DNA from: an uncultured Elusimicrobia bacterium
Lineage (GTDB): Bacteria; Elusimicrobiota; Elusimicrobia; Elusimicrobiales; Elusimicrobiaceae
NCBI GenBank assembly: GCA_947306425.1
Contig: CAMZGO010000006.1
Span: 1-64,000, forward strand
Direction of reading: 5' to 3'
Length of the DNA stretch: 64,000 bases
The notes beneath the pieces were generated by a model. The model did not search any database, had not been told where the DNA came from, and saw nothing but the letters and a program-made list of their open reading frames with translations. Each line of letters opens with the position of its first letter. Position 1 is the stretch's first letter. The translations under genes and the position numbers were made by a program. This document shows, piece by piece, positions 1-8,638 of this stretch.

Positions 1-170
1 TCAGAGACGTAAAATGTATTAATGGGCAACCCCCACCCCTAACCCCTCCGCCCTTGCAAGCAAAGGGGCGGGGAATATAAGGAAATAATTTTTATTTTGT
101 TTTTGGCACTACAAGAGCGTAAAATCGTAGCGCGCGAGGATACTCACGCATCGCGCAGTAGATTTAATGG

Positions 171-262
171 AATTTTCAATTTTCTCTGCGACGACGTGTA
201 CCAAGAAGTAAAACGAACGAAGTGAGTTTGCGGTACTCTAGGAGCAGAAAAATTGAAAAATT
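171..262. repeat. Repeat element copy 1: 54-bp core in a palindrome
   Basis: The core at 190-243 is identical, base for base, to 21523-21576. It begins GACGACGTGTACC and ends GGTACTCTAGGA, and its GTACC and GGTAC ends can pair. The 19-bp arms on either side (171-189 and 244-262) are nearly perfect inverted repeats of each other but unrelated to the arms of the other copy. No coding capacity is visible. It may be a tiny non-autonomous mobile element or a transcribed long hairpin. Confidence 0.75.
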
Positions 263-321
263 ACTTAAATATACAAGCGCGTTTTATGCGTTTGTGGACA
301 TAATGCGGAACATCAACACGT

Positions 322-355
322 AAAAAAACTCCCTGCTAAAAAGCAGGGAGTTTTA
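322..355 (-). terminator. Rho-independent terminator of the hydrogenase operon
   Basis: ACTCCCTGCT (328-337) pairs with AGCAGGGAGT (342-351) around a four-base loop. On the minus strand the stem is followed by a run of seven T (plus-strand A-run 322-328). It lies just after the hydA stop codon at 367. Confidence 0.9.
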
Positions 356-366
356 AAATAGTTAAA

Positions 367-2112
367 CTATTTTTGATATTTCTTTCTTGCCGTATAATGT
401 GTATGCAATAATTCATGGGCTTTGCCGTGTAAGGGCTGGCCTAAGAAATCTTTATACAATTTTTGTACAGCAGGATTTTCGTGGCTGCAGCGGAGTTTCA
501 TGTGTGCATCTTCATTATATAAGCCTTTTGCTCTTGCTGCGCGAAGTTCATCAGTTACACCGAAAGGCTGACCGCCGCCGGCAACACAACCGCCTGTGCA
601 TGCCATAACTTCAATGAAATGATAAGGAATTTCCTTTCCTTCCGCTTTGGCTTTCTTGACAATTTGCATAAGTTTTTCAACATTACCAAGGCCGTGGGCA
701 ACCGCAACGCGGACTTCTGTGCCTTTGACGTCAATTTTGGCTTCTTTAATACCTTTCAAGCCGCGGACTTTTTTGAAGTCAATATCTTTTGCATTTTCGC
801 CGGTAACTAAATAGTATGCGGTTCTTAATGCAGCTTCCATAACACCGCCGGTAGCACCGAAGATTGTGCCTGCGCCGGTATATTCTGCCAAGATATGATC
901 GCCTTTGCGCGGTGTGAGTTTGTTAAACTCAATGCCTGCTTGTTTGATCATACGGGCAATTTCGCGGGTTGTTAAAGAGACATCAACATCCGGGTAACCG
1001 CTGCTTGACATTTCCGCACTTCTGCCGATTTCAAATTTCTTTGCTGTGCAAGGCATAACCGAAACCACAAAAACATCTTTGGGGTCTAAATTATGTTGTT
1101 TTGCATAATAGGTCTTTGCAAGTACGCCAACCATTTCATGCGGAGATTTTGCACTTGAGAAATTATCTAACATATCGGTATGATATTTTTCAAGGAAGTC
1201 TACCCATGCAGGGCAGCAGCTTGTAATTAAAGGCAAAACGCCGTTGTTTGTTAAGCGGTGTTTAAACTCTGAAGCTTCTTCCATAATTGTTAAATCAGCA
1301 CCAAAGTTCGTATCTAAAACCGTATTAAAACCAAGTTCATAAAGTGCGGCAGTTAATTCGCCGGTTAAATTTTTGCCTACGGGGTAACCAAAAGCCTCTC
1401 CGATAGCAACACGTACTGCCGGCGCAAATTGTACAACACAATGTTTGTTAGGATCGCGTAAAGCATCCCAAACTTTTTGTGTATCATCTTGTGCTACGAT
1501 TGCACCAACCGGGCAGTGTGCCGCACATTGACCGCAGTTAACGCAGGGTGAATCTTTTAAGTCAACACCTGCAGGGCGGAGTGTGGTTTTTATACCTCTG
1601 TGTTGGAAAGATAAAGCCCAAACATTTTGAACTTGCTGGCAAACTTGCACGCAGCGGCCGCATTGTATACATTTTGCCGTATCAATGCAAATACCTTTTG
1701 CACTGTTATCTTTATAATGGGGGCGGATATTTAAAATATTCGGGTAGTGATTTTCCCTAATACCGAATTCCGCACACAAATTTTGGAGTTCGCATTGTTG
1801 GTTTTTTGCACAAGTCAAACAATCTTTTGGGTGGTTTGACATGATAAGTTCAAGAACGCTTTTCCTGACAGCAATAAGTTCCGGGTCATGGGTAATAATT
1901 TTCATACCTTCGGTTATTGCTGTGGTGCAAGCGCGGAGCATTTTGTTTGAGCCTTCTACCCTTACGATACAAAGCCCGCAACCGCCGTTTGCTTCAAGGT
2001 CCTCATGTTTACACAAAGTAGGAATTTTTACATTCGCTTCTTTTGCTGCTTCTAAAATTGAAGTGCCTTCTTTTACTTCTACAGGTTTTCCGTTTATAGT
2101 TGCTTTAATCAT
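367..2112 (-). CDS. hydA: [FeFe] hydrogenase catalytic subunit (HydA)
   Basis: Catalytic subunit of a cytoplasmic multimeric [FeFe] hydrogenase that makes or oxidises H2. Domains in order: a plant-type 2Fe-2S ferredoxin domain (C34, C45, C48, C62), the His-Cys3 cluster (H94, C98, C101, C107), two 4Fe-4S motifs (C148 to C158 and C190 to C200), then the H-cluster domain with TSCCPAW (C299/C300), MPCTAKKFE (C355) and MACTGGCVAGG (C505/C509). All H-cluster cysteines are present. The 581-aa length fits the trimeric NADH-linked type. It is last in the operon, 9 nt after hydB. Whether the complex bifurcates electrons (NADH plus ferredoxin) is inferred from its HydABC make-up. Confidence 0.96.
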   Translation of the reverse strand: MIKATINGKPVEVKEGTSILEAAKEANVKIPTLCKHEDLEANGGCGLCIVRVEGSNKMLRACTTAITEGMKIITHDPELIAVRKSVLELIMSNHPKDCLTCAKNQQCELQNLCAEFGIRENHYPNILNIRPHYKDNSAKGICIDTAKCIQCGRCVQVCQQVQNVWALSFQHRGIKTTLRPAGVDLKDSPCVNCGQCAAHCPVGAIVAQDDTQKVWDALRDPNKHCVVQFAPAVRVAIGEAFGYPVGKNLTGELTAALYELGFNTVLDTNFGADLTIMEEASEFKHRLTNNGVLPLITSCCPAWVDFLEKYHTDMLDNFSSAKSPHEMVGVLAKTYYAKQHNLDPKDVFVVSVMPCTAKKFEIGRSAEMSSSGYPDVDVSLTTREIARMIKQAGIEFNKLTPRKGDHILAEYTGAGTIFGATGGVMEAALRTAYYLVTGENAKDIDFKKVRGLKGIKEAKIDVKGTEVRVAVAHGLGNVEKLMQIVKKAKAEGKEIPYHFIEVMACTGGCVAGGGQPFGVTDELRAARAKGLYNEDAHMKLRCSHENPAVQKLYKDFLGQPLHGKAHELLHTHYTARKKYQK

Positions 2113-2121
2113 AATTCACCT

Positions 2122-3981
2122 TTATTTTTTAACTATTGCTTTAAATTTGCAATTATTGAAACAAAGCCCGCATTTAATACATTTTTCTTGATTAATTACG
2201 TGTTTTTGTTTGACTTCGCCGGTAATAGCATTTGCAGGGCAGGCGCGTTTACACATACCACAGCCGATACATTTATCTGTTATCTCATAGCGGACAAGTT
2301 TGGAACATTTACCTGTTTTACAATGTTTTTCATTAATATGTTCCGCATATTCTTCGGGGAAGAATTTTAAAGTTGATAATACCGGGTTCGGTGCTGTTTG
2401 CCCTAATGCGCAGAGGGAAGCTTTTTGCATTGCATGGGCAATGTCTTTAAGCTTATCAACATCTTCGGGTTTACCTTTGCCTTCGGTAATTCTGTTAAGA
2501 ATTTGAAGCATTTGGTATCCGCCGATTCTGCAAGGGGCGCATTTACCGCAAGATTCATCAACACAGAAATCAAGATAGAATTTCGCAATATCTACCATAC
2601 AATCTGTTTCGTCCATAACGATAAAACCGCCTGAACCCATAATTGCGCCGATTTCTTGTAAAGATTCATAAGTTATCGGCATATCAAAGTGTGCAGGGTC
2701 AATAACACCGCCGGACGGACCGCCGGTTTGGACTGCCTTTGCTTTATCGCCTTTCAATGGGCCGCCGCCGATATCATAAACGATTTCTTTGACGGTAATA
2801 CCCATAGGAACTTCAACAAGACCTGTATTTTTAACTTTACCGGTCATAGCAAAAACTTTTGTACCTTTAGATTTACCAACACCCATTTGTGCATACCAAT
2901 CTCCGCCTTTTACCATGATATAAGGAACATTAGCGAGTGTTTCAACATTGTTGATAGCTGTCGGTTTACCCCAAAGCCCGCAAGTTGCAGGAAATGGCGG
3001 TTTCGGTCTTGGCGTACCGCGGTTACCTTCAATTGAGGTAATCAAAGCGGTTTCTTCTCCGCATACAAAAGCACCTGCACCGTATCTGATTTCAAGGTCA
3101 TAACTAAATTTTGAACCCAAAATATTTTTACCTAAAAGGCCCATTTTGTAGCAGTCATCAATTGCTTTTTGAATGCGTTTAATGGCAAGAGGATATTCGG
3201 CACGGATATAAAATAAACCGCGAGTTGCACCGATAGTGTAACCGGCAATAATCATACCTTCTACAACAGAGTGCGGGTTACCTTCAAGTAAGGAGCGGTC
3301 CATATAAGCACCCGGGTCCCCCTCGTCACCGTTACAAATCATATATTTTACTTTGCTTTTAGGTTTTCTTGTTAAATCCCATTTAAGCCAAGTGGGGAAA
3401 CCTGCACCGCCGCGTCCGCGAAGGCCGCTTTTCTTCATTTCTTCAATTACGCCCTCAGGGCCGATTTCAAAGGCTTTAAGTAAACCCTGATAACCATTAT
3501 GGCCGATATATTCATTAATATCTTCCGGATTAATTTTACCGCAGTCCGCAAGTAAAATGCGGTGTTGTTTTTTATAAAAAGGAATATCTTCGTGTGTTTT
3601 ACAATGTTTACCGTCAACGGGGTTTACATAAAGTAAACGTTCAACGACTTCGCCTTTCAAAACTGTTTTTTCAACAATTTCTTTTACATCTTCCGGTTTA
3701 ACTTTTGTATAGAAAATTTCACCGACGCTTACAAGCGGTCCTTGTGCACAAAAGCCTTGGCAGCCGCTTTTTGAAATATAAGTAGAATTTTCACGGCAGC
3801 CGTCTGTAATTTCTAAGCAGAAATCTAAACCGCGATTTTTATATTCTTCCTGGAAGGCCTCATAAACCTTTTGAGAACCGCCGGCAATACAACCTGTGCC
3901 GCCGCAAATAACAACACGGTTTTTGATTTTGGCGTATTGTTTATTAAAGTTTTCTTTAATTTTATTGATTTTGTTAGTCAT
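2122..3981 (-). CDS. hydB: NADH-binding hydrogenase subunit (HydB, NuoF-like)
   Basis: Diaphorase subunit that binds NAD(H) and FMN and passes electrons to HydA. The N-terminal thioredoxin-like 2Fe-2S domain has C26, C31, C74 and C78. The NuoF core shows GLRGRGGAGFPTWLKW, GDEGDPGAYMDRSLLEGNPH and GEETALITSIEGNRGTPRP. The 4Fe-4S motif SCGKCAPCR follows, and the C-terminus carries two ferredoxin-type 4Fe-4S motifs (CIGCGMCKRAC and CIKCGLCFNNC). This extended form (619 aa) is typical of HydB of trimeric hydrogenases rather than complex I NuoF. It starts 2 nt after the hydC stop. Confidence 0.95.
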   Translation of the reverse strand: MTNKINKIKENFNKQYAKIKNRVVICGGTGCIAGGSQKVYEAFQEEYKNRGLDFCLEITDGCRENSTYISKSGCQGFCAQGPLVSVGEIFYTKVKPEDVKEIVEKTVLKGEVVERLLYVNPVDGKHCKTHEDIPFYKKQHRILLADCGKINPEDINEYIGHNGYQGLLKAFEIGPEGVIEEMKKSGLRGRGGAGFPTWLKWDLTRKPKSKVKYMICNGDEGDPGAYMDRSLLEGNPHSVVEGMIIAGYTIGATRGLFYIRAEYPLAIKRIQKAIDDCYKMGLLGKNILGSKFSYDLEIRYGAGAFVCGEETALITSIEGNRGTPRPKPPFPATCGLWGKPTAINNVETLANVPYIMVKGGDWYAQMGVGKSKGTKVFAMTGKVKNTGLVEVPMGITVKEIVYDIGGGPLKGDKAKAVQTGGPSGGVIDPAHFDMPITYESLQEIGAIMGSGGFIVMDETDCMVDIAKFYLDFCVDESCGKCAPCRIGGYQMLQILNRITEGKGKPEDVDKLKDIAHAMQKASLCALGQTAPNPVLSTLKFFPEEYAEHINEKHCKTGKCSKLVRYEITDKCIGCGMCKRACPANAITGEVKQKHVINQEKCIKCGLCFNNCKFKAIVKK

Positions 3982-3983
3982 GG

Positions 3984-4469
3984 TTATTTAGCCTCGCCTT
4001 TTGTTGTTTCTTCTATAATACCTTTGATATCGGCAGGTTTAACTTGCCCGTGGATTTTACCGTTGATTGAAATGACCGGTGCAAGCCCGCAGCAGCCGAT
4101 GCATCTGAGTGCTTGTACGGAAAATTTACCGTCTTCAGAAGTTTGGCCTGCTTTTACGTTGATAACTTTTTCAAGTTCTGCCAAAAGTTGCGGTGCGCCT
4201 TTTAAATAGCATGCTGTACCGGTACAAACAGAAATTTGATATTTAGCCGGGGGGGTTAATTTAAAGAAGTGATAGAAAGTTAACACTTCATAAATTTTTG
4301 CTAAAGGAATATTAGTTTGTTTAGCAATTTCCATAGCCGTTTCCCTAGGTACATACCCGCATGCATCTTGAACAGAATGCAGCATCATAACCAAACTGCC
4401 TTCAACATTTTTCCATTTGTTGATTATGGCAGAAAGGTCAACTTTTGAAGCTGTAGTTTCGTTTGACAT
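3984..4469 (-). CDS. hydC: NuoE-like 2Fe-2S hydrogenase subunit (HydC)
   Basis: Small thioredoxin-like ferredoxin subunit of the NADH-dependent hydrogenase. The four 2Fe-2S cysteines appear as CTGTACYLKG (C82, C87) and RCIGCCGLAP (C123, C127). An N-terminal helical region precedes the fold, as in NuoE. The length (161 aa) is normal. A Shine-Dalgarno-like GGAGGA lies ahead of the start on the minus strand. It is the first hydrogenase gene after the lipoprotein gene, with a 22-nt gap, and is probably cotranscribed with hydB and hydA. Confidence 0.94.
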   Translation of the reverse strand: MSNETTASKVDLSAIINKWKNVEGSLVMMLHSVQDACGYVPRETAMEIAKQTNIPLAKIYEVLTFYHFFKLTPPAKYQISVCTGTACYLKGAPQLLAELEKVINVKAGQTSEDGKFSVQALRCIGCCGLAPVISINGKIHGQVKPADIKGIIEETTKGEAK

Positions 4470-4491
4470 TTAATGTCCTCCTAATTTAAAA

Positions 4492-4947
4492 TTATTTTTC
4501 CCGCTTGACGAAAGTTACGGGAATAGGTAACTCTCCGATTGGCGTTTCAAAATAAATTGTTCCAACGACTTTATATTGTATCGTTTGAGAATTTGCTAGA
4601 ACCAACCCTATAATATTTTTACCCACTTTTGTAAAAGGTACATTTATGCTGACTTTTTCAATTTGGGTTGTTTTCGGTTCTATTAAAAACTCCCCTAAAC
4701 TAATATCTGTTATGGGGGTGTTATTAAGGTAAACTTTACCTGTAAATCTTTTCATTTTTGCATTGGTGGTTTTGCTCTTGTTTGTAATTGCAAGAGCAAT
4801 ATCCGCTGAAAGATTATCTAAGGAATATTCCGTTACTTCAACACCTGCCAAATCATATTGGCAATTTACCGTCTGCTGCATTTCTTGAACGGTAGTACAA
4901 GCACAAAAAAACGAAATGGACATCAAGAAAATAAGTATGCTTTTCAT
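4492..4947 (-). CDS. LEA14-like lipoprotein
   Basis: A 151-aa envelope protein with a lipoprotein signal peptide: basic start, hydrophobic run, and a lipobox-like FFCAC with the modified Cys near residue 17. The rest (about 30-145) resembles the LEA14 / water-stress-hypersensitivity fold, a beta sandwich with phrases such as ALAITNKSK and LGEFLIEPKTTQIEKVSINV; this match is by eye. A GAGGTC ribosome site precedes the ATG. It is upstream of hydC with a 22-nt gap, so it may share the hydrogenase promoter, although no functional link is known to me. Confidence 0.75.
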   Translation of the reverse strand: MKSILIFLMSISFFCACTTVQEMQQTVNCQYDLAGVEVTEYSLDNLSADIALAITNKSKTTNAKMKRFTGKVYLNNTPITDISLGEFLIEPKTTQIEKVSINVPFTKVGKNIIGLVLANSQTIQYKVVGTIYFETPIGELPIPVTFVKREK

Positions 4948-5022
4948 TTTGACCTCAAAATGTTTTATAATATTACTATAACTATTATACGAAATTTTTA
5001 AACATATTGAAACAGAGGATTT

Positions 5023-6270
5023 ATGACAAACTTCAAAAATCAGGTACTTGAAACATTTACAAAATACGCGCAGATTGAAAGCGGCAGTGATTTTAAATCA
5101 GAAACTACACCTTCCACACAATCACAAGTGGAATTTGCCAAAATACTTAAAGCGGACTTGGAACTTTTAGGATTAAAAGAAATAAAATTGTCTTCAACAT
5201 GCCATTTAACGGCTAAATTGCCAGCTAATATTGAGGGTAAACATCCTGTTATTGGTTTTCTTGCCCATATGGATACTTATCCTGAAGGTACGATAGGAAG
5301 GAAAGTTCAAGTTTGTCTGCATCCAAATTATAAAGGCGGAGACCTTACCATAAATAAAGAAAGAGGAATAATTTTAAAGCCGAGTGTCGCCCCGGCACTT
5401 TCAAAATGTATAGGGCATGATTTGATAACCTCTGCCGGTGATACTTTACTTGGTGCCGATGATAAGGCAGGTATTGCTATAATAATGGAAATGCTTAAAT
5501 ATCTTATTTCCAATCCGGAAATTAAACATGGTGATATTAAAATTGCTTTTACTCCGGATGAAGAAATCGCACGCGGGCCGGATAATTTTGATGTTCCCGC
5601 TTTTGCTGCTGATTTCGCATACACTCTTGATGGCGAGTGCGGTGATGGAATTGCCTACGAAAATTTTAATGCGGCCACCTTAAATATTGACATTAAAGGC
5701 GTGCAAGCGCATCCAGGTCAAGCAAAAGGAATAATGGAAAACCCCGTCCGAATTTTGGCAGATATTATTTCAAGATGGCCTGAAAATAAACTTGCGGAAA
5801 CAACTGAAGGACGCGAAGGTTTTTTAACTTTTACAGAAAGTAAGGCGGATTTTGCAACCGCGAGTGCAAGTGTTATGGTCCGTTCTTTTGAAGAAAAAGA
5901 ATTACGTGCTATGATTGCCGAAATGGAAGATATCCTTGTTGATATTCGTAAAAAATATCCGGGTTCTGAAATAGATTTAAAAACTACTTATACCTATAAA
6001 AATATGCGCCCCGTAATTGATAAGGACCCTCGTGCTGTTAAACTCGCTAAAGAAGCTTTTGAAGAGTGCGGTCTTTGTGCGGATGGTGCGCCTATTCGCG
6101 GCGGTACCGACGGCGCGCGTTTAACTTATATGGGCTTGATAACACCTAATTTAGATGCCGGGTATGCTACTCCGCATGGGCCTTTTGAATGGGCCTCTTT
6201 AGATCAAATGAGCAAAATCATAAATGCTTTAGTTTGTATTTGTCAAAAGACTGTTGAAAGGGAACCTTAA
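5023..6270 (+). CDS. pepT: Peptidase T (tripeptide aminopeptidase)
   Basis: Cytoplasmic M20-family zinc aminopeptidase that removes the N-terminal residue from tripeptides, which fits an amino-acid or peptide fermenter. Metal and catalytic residues are visible: HMDT (H82, D84), DDKAG (bridging D146), PDEEIARG (general base E180, ligand E181) and a late ATPHGPFEW histidine. The dimerisation domain lies between about 205 and 320. The 415-aa length matches the family. An AGAGGA ribosome site sits 5 nt before the ATG. It is divergent from the lipoprotein-hyd operon. Confidence 0.95.
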   Translation: MTNFKNQVLETFTKYAQIESGSDFKSETTPSTQSQVEFAKILKADLELLGLKEIKLSSTCHLTAKLPANIEGKHPVIGFLAHMDTYPEGTIGRKVQVCLHPNYKGGDLTINKERGIILKPSVAPALSKCIGHDLITSAGDTLLGADDKAGIAIIMEMLKYLISNPEIKHGDIKIAFTPDEEIARGPDNFDVPAFAADFAYTLDGECGDGIAYENFNAATLNIDIKGVQAHPGQAKGIMENPVRILADIISRWPENKLAETTEGREGFLTFTESKADFATASASVMVRSFEEKELRAMIAEMEDILVDIRKKYPGSEIDLKTTYTYKNMRPVIDKDPRAVKLAKEAFEECGLCADGAPIRGGTDGARLTYMGLITPNLDAGYATPHGPFEWASLDQMSKIINALVCICQKTVEREP

Positions 6271-6298
6271 TAAAAAAATTATACATAAAGCAAAAAAA

Positions 6299-6318
6299 TT
6301 TGCTATCATTAATACATG
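6299..6318 (+). promoter_or_regulatory. Extended -10 promoter, leaderless start of the 163-aa gene
   Basis: TTTGC-TATCAT (-10 at 6304-6309) is followed by exactly six bases and then the ATG at 6316. Transcription would begin at or next to the A of ATG, and no ribosome-binding site is present. It shares the pattern with 18919, 21673 and 57911. Confidence 0.65.
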
Positions 6319-6807
6319 GTTATATACGCACTTGGTTTTTTATTTTGTTTAGGATTACTCTTTTACTTCATAGCAAAGTATAAAGAAAGTGATTTACCCG
6401 AAGAAGATTTTGTTTGGGATGAGGCTTCTACTTCCCTAAAACCAACCCAAGCAGAGTCAGATAAGGCCGACATCACAACCCAGCAAGCAGCTGTACAAGA
6501 TTTTTTGCAAGAAGTTAAAGAAGAATCAACGGCAGTTCAACAAGTGCAGCGTTTGTTTGCTAAAGCAGATGCTTTACCGGCGCGTGAAATTTTTGATTTA
6601 AAGGATAAAGTTAAGGATTTCAGTTATAATTTAGAAGAAAACCGCTTGCTTGAAGAAAAACATTATAATGAACTAAAGACATTAGTACATAGCATTGAAA
6701 AGCGTTTGGCTTCTTTTGAAAACGAGTACATTAATAATTTGCATCCAACTTTAACTACTTTAATCAAAGAACTTGAAAACTTACAAAATAAAGATAAAGA
6801 CGCATAA
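6316..6807 (+). CDS. Single-pass membrane protein with coiled coil, unknown function
   Basis: I do not recognise this 163-aa protein. Residues 1-20 form a hydrophobic N-terminal membrane anchor. A charged linker rich in Glu, Asp, Thr and Gln covers about 25-75. The rest (about 80-160) is strongly helical with heptad-like spacing, such as the stretch around NLEENRLLEEKHYNELK. It probably sits at the inner membrane with a cytoplasmic coiled coil. The start codon lies six bases after a -10 box and has no ribosome site, so the mRNA is predicted to be leaderless. It stands alone between pepT and the sensor kinase. Confidence 0.7.
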   Translation: MVIYALGFLFCLGLLFYFIAKYKESDLPEEDFVWDEASTSLKPTQAESDKADITTQQAAVQDFLQEVKEESTAVQQVQRLFAKADALPAREIFDLKDKVKDFSYNLEENRLLEEKHYNELKTLVHSIEKRLASFENEYINNLHPTLTTLIKELENLQNKDKDA

Positions 6808-6910
6808 ATTCTGCTGCCTCTTTAAGTTAATGCCGTAGATACAAATTAATTAGAATTATTTTTAAAAAGGGTTACTTTTTGTAATCAAAATATAGTACAA
6901 TATTCTATAT

Positions 6911-7987
6911 ATGAAATCAAATAATAACGGGCAGTTCTTAGGCAGTTATAGTGATAATTATATACCCTATGTTGTTAAAGAAGGGTCGCCGGAGATATCG
7001 CTATCCGGGCGCTATATTTGCGTATATATGCGTGACAAAATAGGTAATTATTCTTATATTTACGGTTCGCATCAGTTTTTTGAAAAACATTTTAAGCAAA
7101 ACATTAAGACAAGCGATGTTCATAAATATGCTTGTGAGGCTGCTTTTACAGGAAAAAGGGTTTCTTATGACTGGTTTGATAATAATCCTATACCAACTTT
7201 TTTCAATACGGTGATTATTCCTTTAAGTGACAGTAGGGGGAATATATCTTCATTACTTTTTGCGATTAAAGCATTAGATGAATTATTAGTTCAGAAAAAT
7301 AACACTATGGTAGTAGCGGAAAAGACCGGTCAAAGTTTTGTCCGCATTATTATGCAGGCAAGGGAAGAAGAAAAGCGCCTTATGACATCAGCAATTCATG
7401 ACCAACTTGGTAATTTTTCGGTTAGAAGCAACTCCTTAATTGAACTGTTAAGGGAGGATATAGAAACCAAAACCTATGATAAGGCTCTTGAAAAATTATA
7501 TCTTTTGCAGCAGACCTTTCAAGAATCGGTACACGCAATGAAGGAAATTATAACTTCCCTGCGCCCTATTCAGATTGATTCAGTAGGTTTGAATGCGGCC
7601 ATTAAAGAATTAGTTGATAAAATACAACAAACAACACCTGTGAAAATAAAGTATTGTTATAAGATAAAAGAAAAAACCTTACTGTCTAAAAATACGAAAT
7701 TGGTTTTGTACAGGGCTGTTCAAGAAGCATTAAGTAATACCATTAAATATGCACAAGCAAAGAATTTGAAAGTAGAATTGAAGGAAGACAGCACTTCTCT
7801 GTATCTTTTTATAAAGGATGACGGGAAGGGCTTTAAGCCACAAGTTCATAGAAGTGTCAAGAGTTTGGGGCTTGCAGGAATGAAGGAAAACATTGCATCT
7901 TTAAAAGGTACAATGAAATTAACAAGCAAACCGGGCGAAGGTACGGCAATTTTTATTAAATGCCCTAAGTTTGTTTATTCAAGGTAG
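6911..7987 (+). CDS. NarX/DegS-type sensor histidine kinase
   Basis: Two-component sensor of the HisKA_3 family, paired with the response regulator 3 nt downstream. The N-terminal half (1-135) has no membrane segment and looks like a PAS/GAF-type cytoplasmic sensor; its ligand is unknown. The dimerisation and phosphoacceptor helix carries AIHDQLGN with H163. The ATPase domain shows YRAVQEALSNTIKYA (N box), DDGKGF (G1) and GLAGMKENI (G2). At 358 aa it is compact. A TACAAT -10 lies 9 nt before the ATG, so the leader would be nearly absent. Confidence 0.92.
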   Translation: MKSNNNGQFLGSYSDNYIPYVVKEGSPEISLSGRYICVYMRDKIGNYSYIYGSHQFFEKHFKQNIKTSDVHKYACEAAFTGKRVSYDWFDNNPIPTFFNTVIIPLSDSRGNISSLLFAIKALDELLVQKNNTMVVAEKTGQSFVRIIMQAREEEKRLMTSAIHDQLGNFSVRSNSLIELLREDIETKTYDKALEKLYLLQQTFQESVHAMKEIITSLRPIQIDSVGLNAAIKELVDKIQQTTPVKIKYCYKIKEKTLLSKNTKLVLYRAVQEALSNTIKYAQAKNLKVELKEDSTSLYLFIKDDGKGFKPQVHRSVKSLGLAGMKENIASLKGTMKLTSKPGEGTAIFIKCPKFVYSR

Positions 7988-7990
7988 ATT

Positions 7991-8635
7991 ATGATAAAAG
8001 TAGTAATGGCTGATGACCACGTCATCGTTAGGCAGAGTATACGCTCTGTTATTGAAAGAAAAAATGAAGATATAAAAGTTGTTGCTGAGGTTTCAAACGG
8101 CAAGGAACTTTTACAGGCGGTACACGAGCATAAAGCCGATGTGTACATAATAGATATTTCCATGCCGCTCTTAAATGGTATTGATGCCACGCAAAAAATT
8201 ATGAAAATACAACCCGGGGCAAAGGTTATCATTTTGAGTATGTTTGATGATAGAGTTTCTGTTGAGCGTGCTATAAAAGCCGGTGCTTGCGGTTTTGTGG
8301 TTAAGGAAGCTACTATTAACGAGATTATTGAGGCAATAAAAGAAGTCAGCGCCGGTAAATTCTTTCTTTGTTCACAAGTGGCAAGATTTTTAGTGCAGGG
8401 CTTTTTGTCAAAAACAGAAGGCAGGCATGGTAATAAAGGGAGTTTAACTAATAAAGAGAGAGAGATTTTGCAACTTATTGCTGAAGGTTTTAGCAGTAAA
8501 AAAATTGCTGAAGAATTTAAACTTTCTTTAAACACCGTGCATGTGCATAGAAATAATATTATGAAAAAACTTAATATTCATAAACAAGCAGAACTTATCC
8601 GTTATGCTTTAAAAGAGGGTATTGCCCACATTTAG
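7991..8635 (+). CDS. NarL/LuxR-family response regulator
   Basis: Transcription factor partner of the preceding kinase. The receiver domain (1-120) has the acidic pocket D8/D9, the phosphoacceptor D55 in IIDISMP and the conserved lysine in VVKEA. The C-terminal LuxR-type helix-turn-helix (about 150-210) reads LTNKEREILQLIAEGFSSKK and continues with the NTVHVHRNNIMKKL recognition helix. The 214-aa length is standard. Target genes cannot be told from the window. Confidence 0.94.
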   Translation: MIKVVMADDHVIVRQSIRSVIERKNEDIKVVAEVSNGKELLQAVHEHKADVYIIDISMPLLNGIDATQKIMKIQPGAKVIILSMFDDRVSVERAIKAGACGFVVKEATINEIIEAIKEVSAGKFFLCSQVARFLVQGFLSKTEGRHGNKGSLTNKEREILQLIAEGFSSKKIAEEFKLSLNTVHVHRNNIMKKLNIHKQAELIRYALKEGIAHI

Positions 8636-8638
8636 TTT

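Larger units (their letters stand above)
1..366. other. Non-coding region downstream of hydA
   Basis: No gene is seen here. The stretch holds a GC-rich hairpin at 48-71 (CCGCCC against GGGCGG) within a C-rich tract, a GC-rich patch around 130-160 with GCGCG and CGCGC runs, the repeat element at 171-262, and the hydrogenase-operon terminator at 322-355. The hairpin and C-rich tract look like interspersed-repeat material, but only one copy lies in this window, so that is inference. Confidence 0.6.

Noticed and set aside
1841-2191. Long plus-strand frames opposite hydA, hydB, dnaK, dnaJ and groEL
   Set aside because: They lie antisense to clearly conserved genes, lack ribosome sites and show no recognisable protein pattern.
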